64,000 bases of DNA from Phycisphaerales bacterium (GCA_015487555.1 WFPK01000053.1:1-64000); one strand, 5' to 3'. Positions 36,301-45,449 are shown, counted from the stretch's first letter. Numbers and translations are program-made. The notes: a model not told the origin generated them from the letters alone.

Positions 36301-36360
36301 AGCTTTAACTTCTTCGATATCTCCGCATTCCTCCAGATATTCTCAGTCATCTGCAAGTAG
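33340..36360 (+). CDS. giant repeat-rich secreted adhesin-like protein with GC-type dockerin tail
   Basis: The 1006-residue protein starts after GGGAAATG-like spacing and has a signal peptide (SVLSACAIVALAGTSAGAQ). The N-terminal WNNSANWIGANIPNAVG region is the PEP-CTERM/autotransporter-associated type that opens with a Trp-Asn motif. The centre is a series of about 170-residue units (GIRGQGGSISL, TNNGTLTINSNNNGFNAHL, GDAQ, TIGANQTVAGSG), predicted to form a right-handed beta-helix. The end has an autotransporter-like LDGTLTVNLDAGYTPVFGDS segment and then the dockerin tail, ending SVICK instead of GCP. There is no beta-barrel, so it is not a classical autotransporter. Confidence 0.82.
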   Translation: MKKSVLSACAIVALAGTSAGAQVIGWASAIDGDWNNSANWIGANIPNAVGEDAVLGLIGPYIVETFANFSYGSLSITNPDATLHIGSNRTMTLNSGSLFNDGTVIVNPTGTGFNAHLSFASDATITGTGSILLNAQIEPNDAQILGNAFTITHLDGHTIHGSGNITGAMTNSGTIVADIPGGVELRLSGTMTQTATGIAGADGGTLLLGNGSVITGGQLTTLNGGKVEVQNTATIGDLINSGDLDIPGQGWYLLLNDSIVNDGTININSNSNGFNAHLRFDVAATIAGTGKITMVSNGDLGDAQILTNGAFDGTIGANQTVEGSGLITGANSGTIVNLGTINGNDPAVGLGLAGNHSGDGTYQSDDGLIELRNGLILDGGTFDSTGAGIIDMTTGGVVTLSNITNLGQMGIRGQGGSISLLGPMTNNGTLTINSNNNGFNAHLRFDASAEINGNGLIQMVAGTSDLGDAQLFTNGVFNGIIGANQTVAGSGIIDGRSGGTIVNNGIINGNHAAVDPDPAVALELWGNHDGNGGGIYRSDDGILGLRSGLVLDGGTFDSTGAGIIDMTTGGVVTLSNITNLGQMGIRGQGGSISLVGPMTNNGTLTINSNNNGFNAHLRFDANATIDGNGTIRMQTVGSSGDAQIYTNGLFTATIGTNQMVAGSGIIDGRLDGTIVNHGMISADDPTAALELRGNHFGDSIGIYNANDGVLALTGGLVLDHGVFSSSGTGIIDMTTGGTATLSRITNTGTMGIRGQGGTIELVGPFTNNGTILINSNDNIFNARIRFLDATIIDGTGTIDMFVAGTDFGDAQILNDQGFIGTIGEGQTITGSGRLQGEMNMDGTLDPGSTHRRFDIDTLHLSATSAMVADLGGLLGGEFDRLLLGGSDAINLDGTLTVNLDAGYTPVFGDSWDIIDGGTIVGSFATTHVPNAPIGQVYRVIYEPSRVFVVLTCDADYTGDGVLNFFDVSKFLTLFSAQDPEADINGDGSFNFFDISAFLQIFSVICK
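34471..35202 (+). repeat. two nearly identical 210-base direct repeats inside the adhesin gene
   Basis: Bases 34471-34680 and 34993-35202 are identical at almost every position, including third codon positions, with an offset of 522 bases (174 codons). Other copies of the same protein unit in the gene have diverged. This suggests recent duplication or gene conversion and a potential for in-frame recombination. Confidence 0.9.
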
Positions 36361-36390
36361 CGAACGCTCAACATGCAGGATTGCTTTTAT

Positions 36391-36415
36391 AGCCCGGGGC
36401 CACCCGGGTTTTTTT
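36391..36415 (+). terminator. intrinsic terminator after the adhesin gene
   Basis: Stem GCCCGG/CCGGGT with a 6-base loop, followed by seven T, 31 bases past the stop. TATAAT at 36483-36488 is a candidate -10 for the cytochrome gene. Confidence 0.85.
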
Positions 36416-36654
36416 ATGCCGATACAACTATACAACTTGTCCGACTTTTTATTCAAGAGAACAAGCTCTGTTTATCCTGATTTATAATGTCTTCATCTTC
36501 TGGGTTGATATTGAGGCTTCTGGTGAATTCCCTTGTTTTTACGAGGAATTCATCGAAGTTCTTGCAACACCAGGCCGAACAGGCAAGAATCTATATGCGA
36601 CGCGGTGTGATTCCACACCGAACTTGTGAGATCAAAACTGGCGGAGAATGAGTG

Positions 36655-38550
36655 ATGCACAGCGGCTTTTCTATCAGCACCCTGACGAGCGCGGTGCGCG
36701 CCCGCAAGGGCGCCTTTGTTGTCGGGTTTGGATTGAGTGTCGGATTGATCGCGATGGGCTTTGTAGGCGAGCCTGAGGAGCAGGTCCAGATACAGGTGCC
36801 AACTACACTCAACGATTTTCGCATGCCCGGGACCCAGCCCAACTCGCTGACACATGAAATCGTTGGTTCGGATACCTGTGCCAGCTGCCACGGATTCTAC
36901 GACGAAGCGCACGATATCTTCGGAACCTGGTCGGCTTCGATGATGGGGCAGTCGATGCGTGACCCATTGTTCCTCGCGGCTTTGACCATCGCCAATCAAG
37001 ACGCAGCTTTCGCTGGCGATTTGTGCCTGCGTTGCCATACACCAGGCGGATGGCTCGAAGGGCGATCGACCCCGACTGATGGGTCTGCCTTGCTCGATAT
37101 TGATTTACAGGGTGTTTCGTGCAGTGTCTGTCATCGCATGGCCGATCCGGAGTATCAACCCGGAGTCTCGCCCGCGGTTGATCTCGATATCCTCAATACA
37201 CTCGGGGCGGATGCACCGACTCCAGATCAGTCACACTCGGGCGCCTTTGTCATCGACCCGCTCGATCGTCGGCGAGGTCCATACGACGAAGGCCCTGACT
37301 TCTTCTATCACGAGTGGGAACAATCACCATTTCACCAGAGCTCGAGCTTGTGCAAAACTTGCCATGATGTCTCCAACCCGGTTTTCACCGCCCAGCCCGA
37401 CGGCACCTATGTGCTCAACGAGCTCGACGCCCAGCATCCGACCAACAATGTCTATGACACCTTCCCTGTCGAGCGCACCTATTCGGAATGGTTGATGAGC
37501 GATTTCGCCAAAGGCCCGGTCGCGATCGGCGATCGGTACGAAACCGCCCTCCCCGCGGTATCGAGCTGTCAGGATTGCCACATGCCAGAGACCGATCTCC
37601 AGGCGTGCCGATTCGATGAGAACCGACCAAACTACTCCACTCACTCATTCAGTGGTGCCAACAACTGGGTGCTTAATGCGATCCGCAACCTCAATCCCAA
37701 CGACTTTGTCACCGGTCTCCAGCCCGAGCTCGTCGCCCAGTCCATCGAACGGGCAGAAGAAATGCTCCGCGATGCTTCGGACATGGAGCTCTCGATGGTC
37801 GGGAACAAGCTCAATGTCCGCATCATCAATCAAACCGGGCACAAGCTCCCCACCGGATATCCCGAAGGTCGGCGGATGTGGATCAATGTCCAGTTCTTCG
37901 ATAATACAAACACACTCATCGCCGAGCACGGCGCCTATGACCAGGAAACCGCCCTGCTCACGGTCGATGACACCAAGGTCTACGAAACCAAGCTCGGCCC
38001 TGACGAAGCCGTCAGCGCACTCACCGGCGTGCCCGCAGGACCAAACTTCCACTTTGTGCTCAGCAATGTTCGCTACAAGGACAACCGCATCCCCCCACGC
38101 GGATTCACCAATGCCAACTTCCAATCCATCCAGGCCGAGCCGGTCGCCTATACCTACGACGATGGCGTTTACTGGGATGACACCCAATACGCAGTCCCCA
38201 AAGGAGCTGCCAGAGCCGATGTCCGGGTCTACTACCAGACCACCAGCAAAGAATACATCGAGTTCCTTCGCGACAAGAACATCACCGACTCACGCGGGCA
38301 AGAGGTCTATGACCAATGGGTCATCACCGGAAAAAGCCCGATCGTCGAGATGGATGTGGGCACACTCACCTTCCCGACATCATGCCCGCCAGATATCACC
38401 GGCGATGGATTGCTCAACTTCTTCGATATCTCAGCATTCCTGACAGCCTTTGGCAACCAGGACCCGATCGCTGATTTTACGAATGATGGACTGTTCAACT
38501 TCTTCGATATCTCGGCGTTCCTGCTGGCCTTTGGAGATGGGTGTCCGTAG
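36655..38550 (+). CDS. pentaheme c-type cytochrome with GC-type dockerin tail
   Basis: From ATG 36655 (GGAG 8 bases upstream) the 631-residue protein starts with an export signal or anchor (GAFVVGFGLSVGLIAMGFVG). The heme part has five CXXCH sites: CASCH, CLRCH, CSVCH, CKTCH and CQDCH, spread over about 50-310. It is followed by a beta-rich domain (GHKLPTGYPEGRRMWINVQF) typical of cytochrome c554-like multiheme proteins. The dockerin tail (ITGDGLLNFFDISAFLTAF; TNDGLFNFFDISAFLLAF) ends DGCP. It probably carries electrons at or outside the periplasm. Partner enzymes are not visible, although a di-heme peroxidase with the same tail lies at 51632. Confidence 0.87.
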   Translation: MHSGFSISTLTSAVRARKGAFVVGFGLSVGLIAMGFVGEPEEQVQIQVPTTLNDFRMPGTQPNSLTHEIVGSDTCASCHGFYDEAHDIFGTWSASMMGQSMRDPLFLAALTIANQDAAFAGDLCLRCHTPGGWLEGRSTPTDGSALLDIDLQGVSCSVCHRMADPEYQPGVSPAVDLDILNTLGADAPTPDQSHSGAFVIDPLDRRRGPYDEGPDFFYHEWEQSPFHQSSSLCKTCHDVSNPVFTAQPDGTYVLNELDAQHPTNNVYDTFPVERTYSEWLMSDFAKGPVAIGDRYETALPAVSSCQDCHMPETDLQACRFDENRPNYSTHSFSGANNWVLNAIRNLNPNDFVTGLQPELVAQSIERAEEMLRDASDMELSMVGNKLNVRIINQTGHKLPTGYPEGRRMWINVQFFDNTNTLIAEHGAYDQETALLTVDDTKVYETKLGPDEAVSALTGVPAGPNFHFVLSNVRYKDNRIPPRGFTNANFQSIQAEPVAYTYDDGVYWDDTQYAVPKGAARADVRVYYQTTSKEYIEFLRDKNITDSRGQEVYDQWVITGKSPIVEMDVGTLTFPTSCPPDITGDGLLNFFDISAFLTAFGNQDPIADFTNDGLFNFFDISAFLLAFGDGCP

Positions 38551-38572
38551 AGAATACACAAAAAGCCGATCG

Positions 38573-39157
38573 TCAATCCTTGCGGCTGTTGGGTGCAAGC
38601 ATGATCCCGATGTTGACCAGACGCTTGTTGTCGTCTGGGTGAGACGCTCTGCATATCTCCCAGATTCTTCCGATCAGCTCGTTGATCTCTTCAAGTGAGT
38701 CATCATTTACCCAAGCAGAGATGATTCCGAGGTAGGTATCGCGCAGCGGGCCACGGACAACCGCGCCGGGATCGTCGATTGCGCGTTCGTGTAGCCGAGT
38801 CATCATCCGCCCAACAGCCTTGCTGTGTGCCCGGTGATAGGCCACCACATCCGGATCGTCAGGATTGTGTTTGATGAGGATGGTTCGGGCGATCGGGCAG
38901 TAGAGCTGTTCGTATCGCTTGCCTGCCAGGCGAACATCGGCTTCAAGAATAAGCCCGGCCTCGACGAGCTGTTCGATGTGCGGGTAGATCGAGGTCCGCG
39001 ATCGCCCGGTGAAGGCTGCGATCTCGCCGGCGGAGCACTCTTCGAGCGCACAGGCGGCATTGAGCACCTCCATCCGGATCGGGCTTGCCAACACCCACAT
39101 ATCTTTGCCTTTGGAAATTACATGCTTATCTTTGATCGACTTGAGTCTTTGGTTCAT
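38573..39157 (-). CDS. winged-helix transcriptional regulator (ArsR-like HTH)
   Basis: The 194-residue protein has an ArsR-type winged helix in the first 100 residues (VLASPIRMEVLNAACALEEC, SAGEIAAFTGRSRTSIYPHI, EQLVEAGLILEADVRLAGKR). A helical C-terminal domain of about 90 residues follows (HRAHSKAVGRMMTRLHERAI; SLEEINELIGRIWEICRASH). Similar two-domain HTH proteins are common in planctomycetes. It is the only minus-strand gene among the six dockerin genes and is divergent from the dockerin protease, which might be its target. The ligand is unknown; there is no obvious metal-binding Cys pair. Confidence 0.82.
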   Translation of the reverse strand: MNQRLKSIKDKHVISKGKDMWVLASPIRMEVLNAACALEECSAGEIAAFTGRSRTSIYPHIEQLVEAGLILEADVRLAGKRYEQLYCPIARTILIKHNPDDPDVVAYHRAHSKAVGRMMTRLHERAIDDPGAVVRGPLRDTYLGIISAWVNDDSLEEINELIGRIWEICRASHPDDNKRLVNIGIMLAPNSRKD

Positions 39158-39550
39158 CTCACCTCAGCCATTTCGTGTTTGACCCAACATACAAACACCT
39201 AACTACAATGGGAGTGGGTTCGCATACACCATATCCAAAACGGGAAACAAATGTGCAACCCAAGGGCACCAAATGATCCGTTTATAACCGGCCGTTCTGA
39301 TATTTTATAAGCAGTTTTCTGTTTCTACCCCGTCTTTTTTCTGTTATACTGTATTTATCGGGCTCACCGATTTTGTGAGGGATTTCTATGAGGGGCGATC
39401 TGCAATCCGAGTAAGAGATGCCAGGCGTTTGGTCAAACGCTTCTGGGCTGTGATGTTGGGTTGTGGTGTGTTGTTGAGTTGGTCGTCCTTGAGATATACA
39501 CAAAGAAAGCCTGCAGTATGGCTTTCACCAACTACAAGGGAGAAAGACAA
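39158..39550. other. 393-base divergent intergenic region
   Basis: No gene is seen between the regulator and the dockerin protease. It is AT-rich around 39260-39360, with a promoter-like site near 39345. The ribosome-binding site of the protease is GGGAGAAAG near 39539. Confidence 0.5.
39322..39350 (+). promoter_or_regulatory. candidate extended -10 promoter for the dockerin protease
   Basis: TGTTATACT at 39342-39350 combines an extended -10 (TGn) with TATACT. A -35-like TTTCTA lies 17 bases upstream. About 200 bases before the protein start. Confidence 0.45.
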
Positions 39551-41695
39551 ATGAAACGGCCCAATGTCTTTGCCTCGATTGCGGGTATCACCGCATTGAG
39601 TGCACTCATCGTAACGGGTGCTTCGGCAGCCAATCAAGACCCATCGTTGCGCGAAGGGATGCGCCCGGTCGTCACCGAAGGAGCGCCGGTCTCGCCTGTC
39701 TCGGGCGAGCACGCCGGCGAGCTCTTCCGGGCCAAAGTCTCGCAAGATCGAAAAGTTACACTTCCGCATCCACCAATCGACCAGATTCCATGGATGCCCA
39801 TGCCCGATCCGATCGCACCGGGGATCACTCCTGCCGGTGGTGAATCGGGCATGACCTTCCACGATGCGCTCACAGGTGAAACCCGCGAGCTGCCTCTGAA
39901 TCCATCGGGCACCAATGCCATCGGCGGCCAAAGCATCGAAGGTGATTATCCAGGGTTCGGAAACCTGATTGACAACTCCGATGAGATCGGACGAGGATTT
40001 GGGAGCATGACCCTTGCCGGTGGGCTCAGCTCTTGGCCTCGCTCGGGCAATGTGAAACTCGTCATGCGATTCACCGATGTCAATGGCATCCAACGCTGGT
40101 TCGTTTGCTCAGGATCAATGCAAGATTCGGGCGTTGTGCTCACTGCTGCCCATTGTGTCTATGCCCGAACACCAAATGGAATCGTCATCAATGACTGGGC
40201 TGACATCGTGTATGTCTACCCGGCATGGGACGGCGTCTCGAACAACGGCCAGTTTGATGCCCCCGATAGCAACGAAGTGATTGAAAACTTTGGATACGCC
40301 TTTGGTTCTTCATTCCTCGCAGGAACAAACTACATCAACAACGGCGACTGGGACGCCGACGCAGGGCTTATCCGCATCACCCGAGGCTCAAGCCGAAGTG
40401 TCGGGATGCTCACCGGATGGTATGGATGGGCATGGGGACAGAGCTGCGCCACCATCCAATCCCGCACCTACCACAACTTCTCATACCCTACAGAAAACTG
40501 CCCAACACCCGGGCTCCACACCGGAACCGATATGTACTACTGGAACGGTACGATCGACTCGTGCCCCAACAACCAGATGGAACTGACCACCGGGGGCAAC
40601 TGCCTCGATACCGTCTGGGGTGGAATGTCAGGCTCGGGCATGTACTACATCGTCGACGACAACCGATATGTCCACGCGGTCTGCTCGACCTCGAATCGAA
40701 ACGACTGGGGACGCTATTGCAAACTCTGGGAAACCTTCGTCAACGATATGCAAACCTTTGAAAACAACACCCGAGGCAACACCTTTGATCTCGAATCGCT
40801 CCGGTTCCGTGCGGGCGGATCGACCAGCGTGTTCCAAGGACAAGCAATGGACGCAGATGCATCCGTCTTGGTTGTCAACGCAACCAACAACAATCCAGCT
40901 GCCGATTCGTATACCCTCCGGGTCTACCTCTCGACCAACAACAACATTTCCTCAGCCGATACACTCTTGGCGACCTGGGTCTACAACACCAACTTCGCCG
41001 CGATGCAAATACGAAATTTCATCGTCCCCGCGCCGGTGATCCCACTCGACACACCTCCGGGCGACTACTGGATCGGAGCGATTCTCGATTCTGGAACCGA
41101 CAGCATTTCGTCGAACAATGATACCGATACCTGGGATGCCCAGCAGATCACCGTCAACCTGGCGAGGCCTGATCTTGATGCCACACTCTGCGATGCAGTA
41201 TCAGGAACTTACTACCAAGGCGAAACCGTCTCGGTGACACACCGGACATTCAACATCGGCGAGCGCATCTCGGGCGATGTCAGCTTGGAGTTCCGCGCCT
41301 CGACCAACCAGATCATCTCGACCTTTGACACCTTCATGGAGGACCGCTCCTACAACCCACTCCCCGTTGGCAATAGCATCTGGGTCGTCTCCACTGTCCA
41401 GATTCCTGACGATCTCCCTCCGGGTGATTACTACATCGGGACAATCGTCGATGAATCGCTCGGGCTTGATCCAACCTTCAGCAACAACTGGGTCTCGGAT
41501 ACCGATACCATCACCGTGCTCGCGCCGTGCCGGCCTGATCTGAACGGCGATGGTCGGCTCAACTTCTTCGATGTCTCGGCCTTCCTCACCGCGTTCAACG
41601 CAATGGATCCCGTTGCCGATTTCAACGACGATGGACAGTTCAACTTCTTCGATGTCTCGGCCTTCCTCGCAGCATTCAGCGCTGGTTGCCCATAA
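39551..41695 (+). CDS. secreted trypsin-like serine protease with CARDB-like domains and GC-type dockerin tail
   Basis: From ATG 39551 the 714-residue protein has a signal peptide (GITALSALIVTGASAA) and a roughly 130-residue Pro-rich propeptide-like region. The S1 protease domain follows: FVCSGSMQDSGVVLTAAHCV (His), NNGDWDADAGLIRI (Asp) and CLDTVWGGMSGSGMYYI (Ser). Two CARDB-like beta-sandwich repeats come next (VNATNNNPAADSYTLRVYL; FNIGERISGDVSLEFRAS). The dockerin tail (LNGDGRLNFFDVSAFLTAF and a second copy) ends AGCP. The catalytic triad appears intact. It is predicted to be a surface or secreted endopeptidase; the substrate is unknown. Confidence 0.88.
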   Translation: MKRPNVFASIAGITALSALIVTGASAANQDPSLREGMRPVVTEGAPVSPVSGEHAGELFRAKVSQDRKVTLPHPPIDQIPWMPMPDPIAPGITPAGGESGMTFHDALTGETRELPLNPSGTNAIGGQSIEGDYPGFGNLIDNSDEIGRGFGSMTLAGGLSSWPRSGNVKLVMRFTDVNGIQRWFVCSGSMQDSGVVLTAAHCVYARTPNGIVINDWADIVYVYPAWDGVSNNGQFDAPDSNEVIENFGYAFGSSFLAGTNYINNGDWDADAGLIRITRGSSRSVGMLTGWYGWAWGQSCATIQSRTYHNFSYPTENCPTPGLHTGTDMYYWNGTIDSCPNNQMELTTGGNCLDTVWGGMSGSGMYYIVDDNRYVHAVCSTSNRNDWGRYCKLWETFVNDMQTFENNTRGNTFDLESLRFRAGGSTSVFQGQAMDADASVLVVNATNNNPAADSYTLRVYLSTNNNISSADTLLATWVYNTNFAAMQIRNFIVPAPVIPLDTPPGDYWIGAILDSGTDSISSNNDTDTWDAQQITVNLARPDLDATLCDAVSGTYYQGETVSVTHRTFNIGERISGDVSLEFRASTNQIISTFDTFMEDRSYNPLPVGNSIWVVSTVQIPDDLPPGDYYIGTIVDESLGLDPTFSNNWVSDTDTITVLAPCRPDLNGDGRLNFFDVSAFLTAFNAMDPVADFNDDGQFNFFDVSAFLAAFSAGCP

Positions 41696-41720
41696 TCCAT
41701 CGAATCCATCTCAACACCCA

Positions 41721-41746
41721 ACCGGGCCTTTGTGCCCGGTTTTTTT
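41721..41746 (+). terminator. intrinsic terminator of the protease gene
   Basis: Perfect 7-bp stem ACCGGGC/GCCCGGT, 6-base loop, then seven T. Confidence 0.92.
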
Positions 41747-41814
41747 ATTGCCTTCTTGGCGCACATCACCTCCTCCGAAAGCCTGGAGAGGCGAAAAGAA
41801 CGGTTCTTCGATAG

Positions 41815-41847
41815 AAAAAAACCCCCAACTCAAACGAGCTGGGGGTT
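41815..41847 (-). terminator. intrinsic terminator of transketolase
   Basis: Stem CCCCCAACTC/GAGCTGGGGG (one mismatch) with an AAAC loop. On the minus strand it is followed by a T-run. It lies 25 bases past the tkt stop. Confidence 0.85.
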
Positions 41848-41872
41848 GGGCTGTGATTCTGGATTCGATCAC

Positions 41873-43843
41873 TCAGACCGTGACGCCCAGGAGCTCCATG
41901 ACCTTGTTGGCGATGTCCTGGGCAGTAAGCCCGCACATTTCGAGCATTTCCTCTGCGGTGCGGGCGCTCTTAGGAATCTGCTTGACGAACATCTGAGCGA
42001 GTTCAAACCCATCGCCGGATTCCATCAGTGCATCAGCGATCGCCGAGCCGAGCCCGCCGCCGTAGTTATCTTCGAGCGAGATGACGAACCCGCCGTTCTC
42101 GCCGACGATATCGAGAAGCTTGTCGGTATCGAACGGGATCGAATACATATCGAGCAGCGTCGCGCTCACGCCGGCCTTATCAAGAATCTCGACAGCCTTG
42201 TTGCCCTCGTGAACCATAATCCCCGATGCGGCGAGCACGATATCGCGTCCCTGGGCGAGGGTTTCAAACCCGCCGAGGTTGAAGACATGGTCATCGGAGT
42301 AGAGCAGCTCGGTGTCGGCACGGATTGTCCGCATGTAGCACACGGATTCATACTCAGCCATCACGCCAGTGAGGGCGTAGGCCGCGTAGGCGTCGGCGGG
42401 CTGAAGGATGTAGCACCCCGGGTTGCCGTGGTGATCGGTCATCGTCGAGAACGAGCGGAACCAGGCAACATCGGGCAGCGACATCTGGCTTGGCCCGTCG
42501 GCTGCCAGGGTGATCCCGGCGTGCGAGCCCACGAGCTTGATATTGGCGCCCGAGTTGATCGCCATCTCGATCTGGTCGTAAGCCCGGTTCATGAACTTGG
42601 CGAAGGTCGAGCAGAAGGGCATCTTGCCCGCTGCGCTCATGCCCGCGCCAACCGAGACCATGTTCTGCTCAGCGATCTTGCACTCAACGAATCGCGATTC
42701 GAGCGAAGCGTCTTTCTTGAAGGTTTCCGCGAAAGTCGAGTTGGACACATCCGCATCGAGGACGACAACATCGGAGTTGATGCTGCCCAATGCCCGCAAC
42801 GCCACGCCATAGGCTTTGCGGGTGGCGAATCGGCCCGATTGAAGCACATGCCCCATGTCCATTGACTCCATCGCAGCACTCAAAGGCGGCAGCTCGGCAT
42901 CGTTGGCAGACTTGGCGGGCGCTTCGGTGGGTGGCTCGATGGTGAACTCGTCTGTGCCGCTCAGTGCGCTGGTGAGCTCGATGCGTCGCTCGGCGAGCTC
43001 GCCGAGTGCTTTCTGGAGGGCATCACCGGTCGCGGGTTTGCCGTGCCAGCCGCCGCCTTGCATCGACGGTGCCCCCCAGCCTTTGACGGTCTTGGCGATG
43101 ATCGCGATGGGTTTGGCGTTTTCGTTGGCCGAATTTTCGATGAACTTATCAAAGGCCGACTTGATCTGATTGGGTGCGTGCCCGTCGATCTCGATGACTT
43201 CAAACCCATAAGCCTGGAGCTTGTGGGTGAGCACCTCGGGGCTTTGCTGTCCCGAAACCCGGTCGGCCTGCCCGTATTGGTTGCAGTTGAAGATCGTACA
43301 AACATTGGTCAGCTGATGATCGACGATGAAGTCGAGTGCTTCAGCGACCTGTCCTTCGCGTGCTTCGCCATCGCCGACGATGCAGTAGACGCGTCGGTCG
43401 AGCCCGTCGATCCGTGCCGCTTTGGCAACACCGGCTGCGACACTGAGCCCTTGTCCAAGCGACCCGGTTGCCGCGTCGAAGAAATCGACGCCTTCCATTG
43501 GATTGGGATGTCCATCGAGCACCGAGTGCCAATCGCGCAAGGTGGAGAGATCATCAACGCTCAGCTTGCGTTTATTATCGTCTTTACCGACCACAACCCC
43601 GAGCGTCGCCATCGCAGCGTACACCGCGGGGACTGCATGCCCCTCGGAGAGGACCAGTCGATCCGAGGTCGGGTAGTTTGGGTAATCCGGGCTCCATCGC
43701 ATCGAGGTAAACATCAGCGTGGTGACGAGGTGTCCGATGCTCATCGCACTCGTTGGGTGTCCGGTGCCCGCAGCAGCCGTCATCTCTAAGCTCAACCGAT
43801 CGAGTTCCAACGCCTGGGCGTGTACTGCAGCTTCGTATGACAT
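41873..43843 (-). CDS. tkt: transketolase
   Basis: From ATG 43843 (AAGGAA upstream) the protein is 656 residues, the usual size. The N-terminal TPP domain has AAGTGHPTSAMSIGHL and the motif GDGEAREGQVAEALDFI with NCNQYGQ. The middle Pyr domain includes ECKIAEQNMVSVGAGMS (catalytic Glu) and SHAGITLAADGPS. The C-terminal domain is normal (VISLEDNYGGGLGSAIADAL). A linker of about 45 residues rich in Pro/Glu/Ala joins the first two domains. It transfers two-carbon units in the pentose phosphate pathway. The protein is more like the TktA/TktB-type archaeal-style fused enzyme than E. coli TktA in its short N-terminal half. Confidence 0.93.
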   Translation of the reverse strand: MSYEAAVHAQALELDRLSLEMTAAAGTGHPTSAMSIGHLVTTLMFTSMRWSPDYPNYPTSDRLVLSEGHAVPAVYAAMATLGVVVGKDDNKRKLSVDDLSTLRDWHSVLDGHPNPMEGVDFFDAATGSLGQGLSVAAGVAKAARIDGLDRRVYCIVGDGEAREGQVAEALDFIVDHQLTNVCTIFNCNQYGQADRVSGQQSPEVLTHKLQAYGFEVIEIDGHAPNQIKSAFDKFIENSANENAKPIAIIAKTVKGWGAPSMQGGGWHGKPATGDALQKALGELAERRIELTSALSGTDEFTIEPPTEAPAKSANDAELPPLSAAMESMDMGHVLQSGRFATRKAYGVALRALGSINSDVVVLDADVSNSTFAETFKKDASLESRFVECKIAEQNMVSVGAGMSAAGKMPFCSTFAKFMNRAYDQIEMAINSGANIKLVGSHAGITLAADGPSQMSLPDVAWFRSFSTMTDHHGNPGCYILQPADAYAAYALTGVMAEYESVCYMRTIRADTELLYSDDHVFNLGGFETLAQGRDIVLAASGIMVHEGNKAVEILDKAGVSATLLDMYSIPFDTDKLLDIVGENGGFVISLEDNYGGGLGSAIADALMESGDGFELAQMFVKQIPKSARTAEEMLEMCGLTAQDIANKVMELLGVTV

Positions 43844-44279
43844 GTGTCTATTCCTTGTTGTTGAACGGCATTGTCGTTGAGTTCTCACGCCCAAAACGAC
43901 CAACGCCGTGGCTTCTTAGGGATTCCCCGCGCCTCTACACGAGGAGTTTGGAGTCCTAGAGCACGGCGCAGCGTACATTCAGATTATGCCCCCATCCTAG
44001 CTCTGCACCACAATCCATGCGCGCCATCGACGCTTGATTCAGACGCAATTCTTCATTTGGCGCGCGATTTGCTTGGTTCATCCACAACCTATCCCCAATT
44101 GCATATGCCAGCCTGGTGCAGATTTGTGCACAACCCACGATCTGGTGGATTTTCATGCACTCAACGACACGATAAGCCCCCGGATCAACCCCCAATCGCC
44201 TACCATACCACACACGAAACGAACCAGAACCAGCAGCCTCTTTCTGAATCGAAAGATGGGCAGCATGTGGAGTTACGCG
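43844..44279. other. 436-base divergent region between tkt and dnaN with DnaA-box-like sites
   Basis: No gene supported. TCATCCACA at 44078-44086 is one mismatch from a DnaA box, and TTGTGCACA at 44124-44132 differs at two positions. They lie 150-200 bases before dnaN and could allow DnaA control of the clamp gene. The GGAG before ATG 44280 is the ribosome-binding site. Confidence 0.4.
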
Positions 44280-45449
44280 ATGAAAGTCATCTGTGAACGA
44301 GCCGCCCTTCTCGAAGCGGTCAATCAAGTCTCAGGCGTGGTCGCCTCTCGATCCCCGCGCCCCCAACTTACCTGCATCAAGCTCGCTGCAACCAAATCCG
44401 ATGAGGGGGCCGAGCTCACCCTCTCGGGCACCGACGCCGAGATTTCGCTCACCGTCCGCATCGGACGCGTCGATGTCGCCCAAGAAGGCTCAGCCCTGAT
44501 CCCCGCGGACAAACTCCGCCAGATCATCTCCGCTGAAGAGAACGAATCAACCCTCACCCTCGAAACCGCAGGCGAGACCACCACAATCAAAGGCGAAGAC
44601 GCCCTCTTCTCGCTCCACGGATTCGATCCTGCCGATTTTCCCGCTTTGGCCGACTATAAAGCCATCGCGGAAGGATCTGCCGCCTCGGCAGCAGCCAAAT
44701 CGCTCTTTGCCACCCAGGCAGGGGTCATTGATTCGCTCGTTACCCGCACACTCTTCGCAGCAGCCCGCGAAAACTCCCGGTACGCAATCAATGGCGTGCT
44801 CATGGTCCGCGAGGGCAAAAAGCTCGATATGATCGCCACCGACGGACGCCGATTGGCCAAATCCTCTGTCATCATCTCCAGCGCTGGCGAGGATACCCAG
44901 TGCATCATCCCATCCAAAGCACTCTCGATGATCCAGAAACTCGCGGTCGATCAGGATGAGCCTGTCCATGTTGCCATCACTGACAATCAGGCGGTCTTCG
45001 CCTTTGGCGATGAGCCGACCGACTCGCGGGCTGTTCTGACCACCAACCTCGTCGAAGGCACCTTCCCGCCTTACGAAGATGTCATCCCCCGTGATCTCGA
45101 TATCAAGGTCACCTTCAATCGCGATACCCTCGCCTCGGCGGTCAAACGGGCAGCCCTGCTGACCAACGAAGAATCCCGAGGTGTTCGGCTCACATTTACA
45201 GGCGAAAACCAATCCCTCGAACTCTCAAGCCGAGCACCAGAAATGGGCGAAGCGAACATTACCGTCGATCTGGCAGCCTACGACGGCAACGACATCGAAA
45301 TCGGGTTCAACCCCACCTTCATCACCGACGCCCTCAAAGTCATCACCGATCCAGAAATCATGATCGAGCTCAAAGCCCCCAATAAACCCGGGCTCTTCAA
45401 AGCTGGGAATGATTTTCTCTATGTCGTGATGCCGGTGAATCTGAGCTAG
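44280..45449 (+). CDS. dnaN: DNA polymerase III beta subunit (sliding clamp)
   Basis: From ATG 44280 the protein is 389 residues, typical for the clamp. The three-fold topology is visible through MKVICERAALLEAVNQVSGV, the central LATQAGVIDSLVTRTLFAAA-like segment with YAINGVLM and ATDGRRLAKSS, and the last third with FPPYEDVIP, VKRAALLTNEESRGVRLTF and the C-terminal VVMPVNLS. It forms a dimeric ring around DNA and tethers the polymerase. The open frame upstream of 44280 is not clamp-like. It is 35 kb from dnaA instead of adjacent to it. Confidence 0.95.
   Translation: MKVICERAALLEAVNQVSGVVASRSPRPQLTCIKLAATKSDEGAELTLSGTDAEISLTVRIGRVDVAQEGSALIPADKLRQIISAEENESTLTLETAGETTTIKGEDALFSLHGFDPADFPALADYKAIAEGSAASAAAKSLFATQAGVIDSLVTRTLFAAARENSRYAINGVLMVREGKKLDMIATDGRRLAKSSVIISSAGEDTQCIIPSKALSMIQKLAVDQDEPVHVAITDNQAVFAFGDEPTDSRAVLTTNLVEGTFPPYEDVIPRDLDIKVTFNRDTLASAVKRAALLTNEESRGVRLTFTGENQSLELSSRAPEMGEANITVDLAAYDGNDIEIGFNPTFITDALKVITDPEIMIELKAPNKPGLFKAGNDFLYVVMPVNLS

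Noticed and set aside
41732-42865. 377-codon + strand frame over the 3' half of transketolase
   Set aside because: Transketolase motifs are on the minus strand throughout; the + frame is a codon-bias shadow.
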